From Acetobacter sp. DsW_063 (lineage in GTDB: Bacteria; Pseudomonadota; Alphaproteobacteria; Acetobacterales; Acetobacteraceae): 64,000 nt of DNA. This document shows, one piece after another, positions 35,385 through 42,711 of this stretch. The stretch spans positions 79,231 to 143,230 of the forward strand of contig NZ_JOPL01000025.1 in the NCBI RefSeq assembly GCF_002153745.1, given 5' to 3'. Each line of letters opens with the position of its first letter. Within the stretch, counting starts at the first letter, position 1. The notes beneath the pieces are model-generated. The model saw only the letters and a program-made list of their open reading frames with translations, was not told the origin of the DNA and made no database searches. The translations under genes and the position numbers were made by a program.

Positions 35385-36557
35385 TCAGGCGGTAAGGTCT
35401 CGCGTGTAGACGCGGTGACGCTTGGAAGGCTCGGGGGCGATGCGCTCTATCAGGCGGCGCATAGGCTGGTTCGTCTCCAGAACCCAGCCCAACTCGATCC
35501 GGCGATATGGAAGAGTTCGGCCCCGTTTCATCAACTCGGCAATTACGAGGCCGGGCAGTAAAGAACCTAGGGCCGTGCCGACTACGGCGCGATTGACGCC
35601 AAGGAGGATGACGCGCGCAGAGTGGAATTCGTGACGCAGCAGGCGTTTACCCAGACGCGCCCAGCCGAAAGGCGACGGCGCGCCGCCGAGATCCCCTGCG
35701 ATGTCGAAGACATTGGGGATCACCAGAGCAACCGCCATTGGTTCTCCTGCGCGCTCGACCAGCACGAACAACTCGTCGCGAAGAATCGGCTTGATCTGGT
35801 GGATCATGGTTTTCATTTCCGTATCTGCATACGGAATGAAGCCCCACGTATCGCGCCATGTGTCGTTGTACAGTTGGAGCAGGATATCGCCGTCACGGGA
35901 AATTTCGCGGCGGTTGAGCTGGCGTACCGAAAGGTCGCCCAGCCGCCCTTCGCCCACACGAAGCCCGCGCGGCACGATATGCGCCTCTTCGGCTTCGGGG
36001 CCGACCTGCATGTCATAAGACAGAACGTCCATCGCCTTGGTCATGCCAGAGGCTTCGACTGCCGCGCCCAGCTCTTTCGGATGCCAGGGCATCATGATCA
36101 TCGGGGGCGCCGTCTGCCCTTCGATCATAAGGCCGTATTCTCCGTTACTGTTCAGAGTCCAGGGGCCAAGCATCCGTGTTCGGCCCTGTGCGCGCAGCCA
36201 GTCCGCCGCCGCGTCGAGCAAGGGTGGGACGATCTCAGGACTCGCCGCATCCAGCGCGCCGAAAAAACCTGTGTCTGTCGACAGGCCTGTCGCCGTCGAT
36301 GTCTGGCCGATCAGGTCGTCGATCTGCGCGGAAATGCGACCGACGGGTTTCCCGTCGCGTAGCGCCAGAAAATACTGGGCTTTGCCATGCGAGAAAAAAG
36401 CCGACCGTTTCGGGTCGAGCAGATCGCGCTGTTCCATGTCCAGTGGCGACGTGTATCCCGACATGCCTGCATAGATTTGGCGTGGCAGTCGCACGAACGC
36501 GGACAACGCGCGAAATCCGGAAACTGGACTAATGACAAGGCGCGCCGGCTGGGTCAT
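35385..36557 (-). CDS. Conserved GNAT-like acyltransferase-fold protein
   Basis: 390 residues, cytoplasmic. Recognisable features are an N-terminal FVRLPRQIYAGMSGYTSPLDMEQRDLLDPKRSAFFSHGKAQYFLALRDGKPVGRISAQID, which resembles a GNAT beta-strand region, and LLDAAADWLRAQGRTRMLGPWTLNSNGEYGLMIEG. Further on come a C-terminal GNAT-like half with LLQLYNDTWRDTWGFIPYADTEMKTM and a terminal RRIELGWVLETNQPMRRLIERIAPEPSKRHRVYTRDL. This matches a widespread alphaproteobacterial family usually annotated as N-acetyltransferase. The substrate is unknown. It is divergent from an SDR gene with 69 bp between them. Confidence 0.7.
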   Translation of the reverse strand: MTQPARLVISPVSGFRALSAFVRLPRQIYAGMSGYTSPLDMEQRDLLDPKRSAFFSHGKAQYFLALRDGKPVGRISAQIDDLIGQTSTATGLSTDTGFFGALDAASPEIVPPLLDAAADWLRAQGRTRMLGPWTLNSNGEYGLMIEGQTAPPMIMMPWHPKELGAAVEASGMTKAMDVLSYDMQVGPEAEEAHIVPRGLRVGEGRLGDLSVRQLNRREISRDGDILLQLYNDTWRDTWGFIPYADTEMKTMIHQIKPILRDELFVLVERAGEPMAVALVIPNVFDIAGDLGGAPSPFGWARLGKRLLRHEFHSARVILLGVNRAVVGTALGSLLPGLVIAELMKRGRTLPYRRIELGWVLETNQPMRRLIERIAPEPSKRHRVYTRDLTA

Positions 36558-36626
36558 GACATCTCCCTCTAAGCGCGTAGCGCCCCTTACGCGAAAGGCC
36601 CCTCTGGGGGGCGGGACGCTGATCGC

Positions 36627-37514
36627 ATGGAAACGCCTGCAAACGAAATAAGCCGAGACGTAACCTTGTGTAACAAAATCTTGCCGAGGGTCATGCGCCG
36701 TATCGTCCGTACGCTCGCCAGAGCGGGATTATACACGCATCGACCTTCTTTCCGGGCGATCCTTATCACCGGCGCTTCAAGTGGCATAGGCGCAGCATTG
36801 GCTCGTTTTTACGCTGCGCCCCATCGCACCCTTATGCTTTGGGGGCGCGACGAAGCGCGACTTGGCGAAGTTGCTGCGGCATGTCGGGCGGGCGGCGCGA
36901 CGGTTCTGACGCGGTCCGTGGACCTGGCGGACGGCGTGGCGGCGTTGGAAGCATTTCGTGAAGACGACGCGGCCACGCCGTTCGATCTGGTGGCGCTCTC
37001 GGCCGGGTTGGGGGACATGAAAAGAGCCTCTGATCAGGTCGAGCGCGCCGAATCCGTGTTCAAGCTGGGTGTGGTGAACTATGCGACGCCTGCCGCCCTT
37101 ACCATGGCGGCGGCCGAGCGTATGAAGGAGCGTGGCGGCGGATCAATCGGTCTGATCGGTTCGGCCGGCGCGTTTCACGATGTGCCCTTTGCCGCCGGAT
37201 ATGGCGGATCGAAGGCCGGGTTGGCGCGATTCGCCAGTTCGGCCCGGATTGCTCTCGCGCCGTTTGGTGTCCGGATCACGTTGATTGCGCCGGGATTCGT
37301 CGACACGGCCATGAGTCGCAAACTCGTGGGGCCGCGTCCTTTTTTGGTGTCGGCGGACGATGCCGCGCGACGTATTGCGAAAGCGCTGGCCGTTGGCCGA
37401 GCGGAACTCGTCTTCCCGTGGCCGTTCCGTCTGTTGCGTCGCATTGATCAACTTACGCCGCGCCCCCTCGGGGACGCGCTCATGCGGCGTCTGAAAGCGG
37501 ATCAAAAGGCGTAG
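36627..37514 (+). CDS. Short-chain dehydrogenase/reductase
   Basis: 295 residues if ATG 36627 is used; ATG 36693 would remove a nonconserved 22 residues, and neither start has ideal ribosome-site spacing. Classical SDR features: nucleotide loop ILITGASSGIGAALARFY, VALSAGLGDM in place of NNAG, catalytic Ser-Tyr-Lys in GLIGSAG...AAGYGGSKAGLARFA, and ITLIAPGFVDTAMSRKL after the active site. It should be an NAD(P)-dependent oxidoreductase. Pairing with the divergent acetyltransferase-like gene hints at a shared lipid or envelope pathway, which is inference. Substrate unknown. Confidence 0.85.
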   Translation: METPANEISRDVTLCNKILPRVMRRIVRTLARAGLYTHRPSFRAILITGASSGIGAALARFYAAPHRTLMLWGRDEARLGEVAAACRAGGATVLTRSVDLADGVAALEAFREDDAATPFDLVALSAGLGDMKRASDQVERAESVFKLGVVNYATPAALTMAAAERMKERGGGSIGLIGSAGAFHDVPFAAGYGGSKAGLARFASSARIALAPFGVRITLIAPGFVDTAMSRKLVGPRPFLVSADDAARRIAKALAVGRAELVFPWPFRLLRRIDQLTPRPLGDALMRRLKADQKA

Positions 37515-37673
37515 GCGGCTTTGCCGCCACATCCCGCCAACCGTGTAGAAAACTGCGCGTTAGAACTCCAAAACCTGAGGAGAACCCCGGGGGCGCCTGA
37601 GTAGCGCAGGTAAGGCGCGCAGGTCGTGTCATTCGGATGGCAGCCGAAAAATCTGGAAGTTAGGGGACTGGAC

Positions 37674-38660
37674 GTGAGCGAAATTGTAACCGCAGACATT
37701 GGCGGAACCAACGCCCGCTTCGCCGTGGCCACGATTGCGGACGGCGCCGTGCTGGAACTCTCGGAGCCCGTGACGCTTCCCGTGCGTGACCACGACAGTC
37801 TCGGCTCGGCTTGGCGCGCCTTCCAAGAGCGTCATGGGCGCCCATTGCCCAAACAGGCGGCGTTGGCTCTCGCCTGTCCGGTGCAGGGCGAAGTCCTGAC
37901 AATGGCGAACAGCCCCTGGGTCATCACTCGCGCGACATTGCCTGACGAATTGGGCGTCGAAGAGCCATTGCTGGTGAATGACTTTGAGGCAGTGGCCCAT
38001 GCGGTCGCCAGTCTCGACGCTTCATGCCTTCCTCATCTGAGCGGACCGGATCGACCGCTGCCAAGTGAGGGCACGGTCGTAGCGATCGGACCTGGCACCG
38101 GGCTTGGAACCGCGTCGATCATCCGCCGGGACGGGCGCGTCCTCGTGTGCGGCGCGGAGGGCGGGCATATCGGTTTCGCGCCCTTCGACGCGTTCGAGGA
38201 CAGGCTTCTCGACAAGCTCAGGGCCGTTCATGGGCGAGTTTCCGCCGAGCGAGTCATCTCCGGGCCAGGTATCATCCCGATCTGCGCCAGTCTGGCGGAA
38301 GAGCGGGGGGATTCGTTGCATGGGCTCGACGATCGACAGATCTGGACGCTCGCTCTCGAAGGTCACGACCGACTCGCGGTCGAGGGCATGACCCGATTTT
38401 GCCGCGCGTTGGGCGCCTTTGCTGGCGACATGGCCCTGGCGCATTGCGCGAGCGGCGTGGTCATCGCGGGTGGGTTGGGCAAACGCCTTATGAATGTCTT
38501 GCCATCGTCCGACTTCGCCGAGCGATTCGTGGCGAAGGGACGATTCGAAACGATGTTGCGGCGTATCCCGGTTCGCATGATTCGTTACCCGGAACCGGGG
38601 CTGTTCGGCGCAGCCTCCGCACTGGCCCGTCGTTTGGACGAGGCGGCGCAGGCGACCTGA
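37674..38660 (+). CDS. glk: Glucokinase
   Basis: 328 residues from GTG 37674, preceded by TAGGGGA about 8 nt away; a GTG at 37626 would add 16 unconserved residues. Motifs of the bacterial glucokinase family: VTADIGGTNARFAVA (phosphate 1), ALACPVQGEVLTMANSPWVI, LLVNDFEAVAHAV, VVAIGPGTGLGTASII (phosphate 2), CGAEGGHIGFAPFDAFEDRL, and VVIAGGLGKRLMNVL. It phosphorylates glucose to glucose-6-phosphate in the cytoplasm and feeds the pentose phosphate and Entner-Doudoroff routes. No sugar-pathway genes are adjacent. Confidence 0.93.
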   Translation: MSEIVTADIGGTNARFAVATIADGAVLELSEPVTLPVRDHDSLGSAWRAFQERHGRPLPKQAALALACPVQGEVLTMANSPWVITRATLPDELGVEEPLLVNDFEAVAHAVASLDASCLPHLSGPDRPLPSEGTVVAIGPGTGLGTASIIRRDGRVLVCGAEGGHIGFAPFDAFEDRLLDKLRAVHGRVSAERVISGPGIIPICASLAEERGDSLHGLDDRQIWTLALEGHDRLAVEGMTRFCRALGAFAGDMALAHCASGVVIAGGLGKRLMNVLPSSDFAERFVAKGRFETMLRRIPVRMIRYPEPGLFGAASALARRLDEAAQAT

Positions 38661-38955
38661 GGGCGTTCTGGTGGCACGACTACCGGCGCAGCCGTTTCTG
38701 GGCGGGTAGCTCGCGTCGATACGGAGGCCTCGTCGCCTTGTCCCATTAGCGGCGGTGGTTCGCGCTCTGCGGCGAGCCAGCCTTTCCGTAGAGTTTTCGA
38801 GCTTGAGTTGCAGCTAGGGCGCCAGCGTAAGAGGCCGGGGTTCGGGCGAGGGTACGATCACAGAGGCCGCGCCTCCGCCATGAAAATGACCGGAAAACTG
38901 CGTCTCACGGACGGGTAATCGCGCTTTCGTCCACAATTTCGGGAAACGCCCATTG

Positions 38956-39029
38956 TGGAGGTCCGGGCGGGAATCGAACCCACATTCGCGGATTTGCAGT
39001 CCGCTGCATCACCATTCTGCCACCGGACC
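38956..39029 (-). tRNA. tRNA-Cys (GCA)
   Basis: Read on the minus strand, 74 nt including encoded CCA. The acceptor stem GGTCCGG (39023-39029) pairs with CCGGACC (38960-38966), the discriminator is U (typical for tRNA-Cys), and the anticodon stem GCGGA/TCCGC encloses loop CTGCAAA with anticodon GCA at 38995-38997. The T arm GGGTTCGATTCCC is standard. It is an isolated tRNA between glk and the pcm-like gene; no attachment-site repeat of its 3' end was seen nearby. Confidence 0.97.
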
Positions 39030-39166
39030 CCGTATGGGGTTGCGCTATATCCACCAGCGAGGCATCGCTGGTCAAGCCGGTCTGTGAAGTCATCATGGTT
39101 CGCGGGGTCGTTGCGCCGTGCGGACGGTCGATCGGCAGTGCTGTTATTGAGGTTCTGGGGCGCAAA

Positions 39167-39937
39167 ATGAGTGAGAGCGAAGGACAAACGATAGTGGCCG
39201 CGCGCAACGCCGGGACGAGCGCCCCGCACATCGATTTCGATGCGGCGCGCTCGCTGATGGTGGACGATCAGGTGCGGCCGATCGAGGTGGACGATCCGCG
39301 CATACTGTCGGCGATGCGCACTCTGCCACGCGAACGGTGCGCGCCGGACGCAGAGCGTCAGTTCGCCTACGCCGACCGTACGCTGCCCCTGACGGATGGA
39401 CGTTATCTGCTTCAGCCCATGATCGCCGCGCGCCTGACGCAGGCGGCGGGAATTGTGAACGAAGAGCGTATTCTGGTCGTCGCCGCAGGGACGGGTTATT
39501 TGGCGGCGCTCGCATCGCATCTGGGCGGGCGTGTCATTGCCGTCGAATCCGATTCCGATTTGCGTGCGGTTGGCGAGGCGTTCACGGGCGATGTCGCGCC
39601 GGGTGTCGTGTGGCGGCATGGACCGCTCGAGTCCGGGGCGGCGGCAGATGCGCCGTTCGACCTCATCCTCATTGATGGCGGTGTTCAGGAAATTCCGGAT
39701 TTCTGCGCGGCGCAACTGGCGCCCGGGGGGCGTGTGGTCGGGTTGCTGTCGCGCGACGGCGTCGCCTCGTCAGCGTTCGTCGCGGAGTTGGATCGCTCGA
39801 CGGCCAAGGGGAACGCCGCGAAAGGCGGGCAGCCGATTGTTTCGCAAGGCGAAAGCGCATGGGCGATTCGCCTTCAGTTCGACGCTCCGGCGCCGCTCCT
39901 GCAGGAGTTGCTCCCGAAGCCGGTCTTCTCATTCTGA
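39167..39937 (+). CDS. Protein-L-isoaspartate O-methyltransferase family protein
   Basis: 256 residues from ATG 39167 (MSESEGQTIVAARN); the frame to 39095 adds unconserved sequence. Pcm-like features: DFDAARSLMVDDQVRPIEVDDPRILSAMRTLPRERCAP, YADRTLPLTDGRYLLQPMIAARLTQAA, SAM motif VVAAGTGYLAALASHLGGRVIAVESD, and FDLILIDGGVQEIPDFCAAQLAPGGRVVGLL. The canonical GTGSGYQ motif is replaced by AAGTGYL, as in the alphaproteobacterial Pcm-like family found upstream of tolC. Repair of isoaspartate is possible, but true activity in this subfamily is uncertain. Confidence 0.82.
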   Translation: MSESEGQTIVAARNAGTSAPHIDFDAARSLMVDDQVRPIEVDDPRILSAMRTLPRERCAPDAERQFAYADRTLPLTDGRYLLQPMIAARLTQAAGIVNEERILVVAAGTGYLAALASHLGGRVIAVESDSDLRAVGEAFTGDVAPGVVWRHGPLESGAAADAPFDLILIDGGVQEIPDFCAAQLAPGGRVVGLLSRDGVASSAFVAELDRSTAKGNAAKGGQPIVSQGESAWAIRLQFDAPAPLLQELLPKPVFSF

Positions 39938-40113
39938 GACGGGCCGAAGCGTCCGGACTTCCGGCTTTTCGTGCGGATGCGTTTTTTCAGATTGCCGGGC
40001 GACGGCAAGACGCTGTTAAGTTCATGAGTGGAGTATCAAAATATAACGTGGCATAAGCGTCTTGGCTCGACGCCGCGTGCGGGACAGGGCGAGTGGCGGA
40101 GACGAGAACGGCG

Positions 40114-41553
40114 ATGAAGCATTCCTGTGGCGTAGGGTTGGGATTGGCTGCACTCTTGTACAGCTCCACCGCTCTGGCCCAGAAATACGACGGCAGCGGG
40201 GCGCCAAGCTTTATTCCACACACCCTGCAAGAAGCGTTGTCGGCGGCGTATTTGACCAACCCGACGCTTCAGCAAGAACGCGCGACGTTGCGCGCAACCG
40301 ACGAAACGGTGCCTACTGCGCTCGCTGGCTGGCGCCCGAAAATTCAGGGGACGTTCTCGCCAAGTTATTATCAGGGATATAATAACTACCGGGGAAATAC
40401 GGACGTCCCTGGTTCAGGGTATTTCCGCAGCTACAGCACTGGGGGCTATCAGGCTCAGGTCTCGATTCAGCAACCTATATACAGCGGCGGCAAGACGACG
40501 GCGTCGACGCATGAGGCCGTCAATCAGGTGATGGCGGAGCGCGCCAAGCTTATTTCGGCCGAACAGCAGGTGTTTATGGACGTCGTCAACGCCTATGTCG
40601 GCGTCATTGAAGACGAGCAATTATTACAGCTGAATATCAACAACGAACGCGTTCTCGAGCAGCAGTTACGCGCGACCAACGAACGCTTCCACGTTGGCGA
40701 AATCACGCGCACCGATGTGGCTCAGGCAGAGGCTGCGTTCGCCAGTGCGAAGGCGACGCGCCAGCAGGCTGAAGGCACCCTGCAGACGGCTCAGGCGACC
40801 TATATGCAGATCGTCGGCATGGCTCCGCCGCCGAATCTTGAGCCTCCGCAGCCGCTGGTGCTGCCCGTCAAGTCGGAAGCTGAAGCCGTTGCGCTCGCGA
40901 TCAAAAATAATCCGGACGTCGTGAACGCGTTATTTACCGAATCAGCGCAAAAAGATGCTGTCGGCGTCGCTATGGCGGCGATCATGCCCACCGTTTCTGT
41001 GGAGGGCGCGTATATGAAATCGAAGAATCAGGAGCTGAACAACCAGATCAACGAAAACAAATATGCGCTTCTGAACGTCAACGTGCCTATTTATCAGGGT
41101 GGTTCGGAGTACGCGGCGATCCGGCAGGCGCGCCAGCAGGCTTTGGCGGCAAGACGCGCAGTCGACGTGCAACGACGGACTGCGGCTCAGGCCGCTGCGT
41201 CAAACTGGCAGAAGCTGGCTTCTTATAAGGCGGCTATCGAAAGCAACCGTATGGCCATCAAGGCCGGTCTGGTTGCGCTGGACGGAGTGGAGCGCCAGGC
41301 GATTGTTGGAACCAGCACCACCCTTGAGGTGTTACAGCAGCAGGGGACCCTGCTGCAGGCTCAGGTGGCGCTGGTGCAGAGTCTCAGCAACATGGTGACA
41401 GCGTCTTACAATGTGGCTTCGTCGATCGGGCGTCTTACCGCGTCCGATCTGCATCTGAATGTCCCGTTGTATGATGAAAAAGCGTATTATAATGCGGTAA
41501 AAGATCGACTTTGGGGAATTAGTGACTACGCGGTTAACCAGCCGGGCCGTTAG
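40114..41553 (+). CDS. tolC: TolC-family outer-membrane channel
   Basis: 479 residues from ATG 40114, which gives a clean signal peptide (MKHSCGVGLGLAALLYSSTALAQ); GTG 40093 is an alternative. OEP repeats: HTLQEALSAAYLTNPTLQQERATLRATDETVPTALAGWRPKIQG, and a second with LAIKNNPDVVNALFTESAQKDAVGVAMAAIMPTVSVEG. Tyrosine-rich barrel strands (YYQGYNNYRGN) and coiled coils (LEQQLRATNERFHVGEITRTDVAQAEAAFASAKATRQQAEGTL) are present. It is the general type I secretion and drug-efflux exit channel, and follows the pcm-like gene as in many alphaproteobacteria. Confidence 0.93.
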   Translation: MKHSCGVGLGLAALLYSSTALAQKYDGSGAPSFIPHTLQEALSAAYLTNPTLQQERATLRATDETVPTALAGWRPKIQGTFSPSYYQGYNNYRGNTDVPGSGYFRSYSTGGYQAQVSIQQPIYSGGKTTASTHEAVNQVMAERAKLISAEQQVFMDVVNAYVGVIEDEQLLQLNINNERVLEQQLRATNERFHVGEITRTDVAQAEAAFASAKATRQQAEGTLQTAQATYMQIVGMAPPPNLEPPQPLVLPVKSEAEAVALAIKNNPDVVNALFTESAQKDAVGVAMAAIMPTVSVEGAYMKSKNQELNNQINENKYALLNVNVPIYQGGSEYAAIRQARQQALAARRAVDVQRRTAAQAAASNWQKLASYKAAIESNRMAIKAGLVALDGVERQAIVGTSTTLEVLQQQGTLLQAQVALVQSLSNMVTASYNVASSIGRLTASDLHLNVPLYDEKAYYNAVKDRLWGISDYAVNQPGR

Positions 41554-41590
41554 TCTGGGTATTTCGAGCGGGCTGCCAGGGGACGTCTAG

Positions 41591-42562
41591 ATGACAGATG
41601 AGCATGACAGCCACGCCGAGAGCGGTTCGATAGAGACTGTCCTGTCGTCTATCCGTCGTATTCTTCAGGATGGCCGGGATGACGCCGCTTCTCCCGAGGC
41701 GAATGTCGGCCATGCGGCGTATGATGACGACGAAGATGACGAAGACAGTGTTCTCGTCTTGGACTCTTCCATGATCGCGGAAGACGATGGCGACGAGCTC
41801 TCGGCTCATGATGCGCAGCAGGTTGCTGACTCTTCGGAGCGTGAGCATGGGCTTGGTGCGGAAAAATCCACGACGGATGTGACAAAGGCGAAGAGTGTCG
41901 ACCCGGTTGAGGCAGACGAAGGGCATGTGACGTCGGACGTCGTGACTCCCCTTGCGGAGACGCCAGGGGACGAATTTGTCGAGTCGCCTACGGAACAACC
42001 AGTCGCGGCAACCCCTTCGGCCGCCAAGAGCGTTAGCACTGAATCTGACGCTTCTGCGTCGGAGGGTGAAGGTAAAATTTCGTCAAAAGACGAGACGGTA
42101 AGCGAAGTTGTCGCTGAAGACCTATCTTCGGCGGTCGTTTCGCCGCATGAAGAAAAGGCTGCGGCGACACAACCAGAGCGGCCGCAGGTAATCCAATCTG
42201 GGGGGATAATGAGCGAAGAGAAAAATACGTCGACCGACGGGCAGAGCTTCGCGCAGGGGTATGGAGCCGCTGGAGCCGCTCCCGAGAGCGATGCGCCTGC
42301 GCCTGTCTCCATCGCGCTGGACAAGCAGACAGTCGGCGCGACGGAACATTCATTCGGCGCGTTGCAGCAGATGCTGCGCCGTAAACAGTCCAACGAACAC
42401 AGGGAGAGACGAGTGGCTATTACGCGTGGTGGAAACCTGACCATTGAAGACATCGTTCGCGACGAAGTCCGCGCCTTCCTCAAGGAGTGGCTCGACAATC
42501 ACCTTTCCAGCATCGTGCAGCAGGCCGTGCAGAAAGAGATCGAACGCCTCAGCGACCGGTAA
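41591..42562 (+). CDS. popZ: PopZ-like polar organising protein (DUF2497)
   Basis: 323 residues. A short conserved N-terminal helix (GSIETVLSSIRRILQDG, residues ~12-28) is followed by ~240 residues of acidic, Ser/Glu/Ala-rich disordered sequence. The conserved C-terminus (LTIEDIVRDEVRAFLKEWLDNHLSSIVQQAVQKEIERLSDR) forms the oligomerisation helices. This three-part design is PopZ, which assembles a condensate at the cell pole that anchors the chromosome origin and partition proteins. The acidic linker is longer than in Caulobacter PopZ. It lies 37 bp after tolC and just before valS. Its exact role outside Caulobacter is inferred. Confidence 0.85.
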   Translation: MTDEHDSHAESGSIETVLSSIRRILQDGRDDAASPEANVGHAAYDDDEDDEDSVLVLDSSMIAEDDGDELSAHDAQQVADSSEREHGLGAEKSTTDVTKAKSVDPVEADEGHVTSDVVTPLAETPGDEFVESPTEQPVAATPSAAKSVSTESDASASEGEGKISSKDETVSEVVAEDLSSAVVSPHEEKAAATQPERPQVIQSGGIMSEEKNTSTDGQSFAQGYGAAGAAPESDAPAPVSIALDKQTVGATEHSFGALQQMLRRKQSNEHRERRVAITRGGNLTIEDIVRDEVRAFLKEWLDNHLSSIVQQAVQKEIERLSDR

Positions 42563-42588
42563 ACAGTTTGGCTCTGGACTGAATAGGG

Positions 42589-42616
42589 AACAGGCAATCG
42601 GCGACGATTGCCTGTT
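42589..42616 (+). terminator. Terminator after popZ
   Basis: AACAGGCAATC/GATTGCCTGTT form a perfect 11-bp stem with a 6-nt loop, followed by TCTCATTTTG, 26 bp after the popZ stop. It separates the tolC-popZ transcript from valS. Confidence 0.8.
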
Positions 42617-42711
42617 TCTCATTTTGGGCTCCTGTGCCAGATAGGGCGATCATCCTGACGATTATGTGGCGGCCCCGCTGATCGTCGCGCGCTCTCTTCT
42701 GGTTATGGACG

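Noticed and set aside
38661..38955. Possible gene between glk and tRNA-Cys
   Set aside because: No open frame with protein-like features; treated as spacer and tRNA 3' flank.
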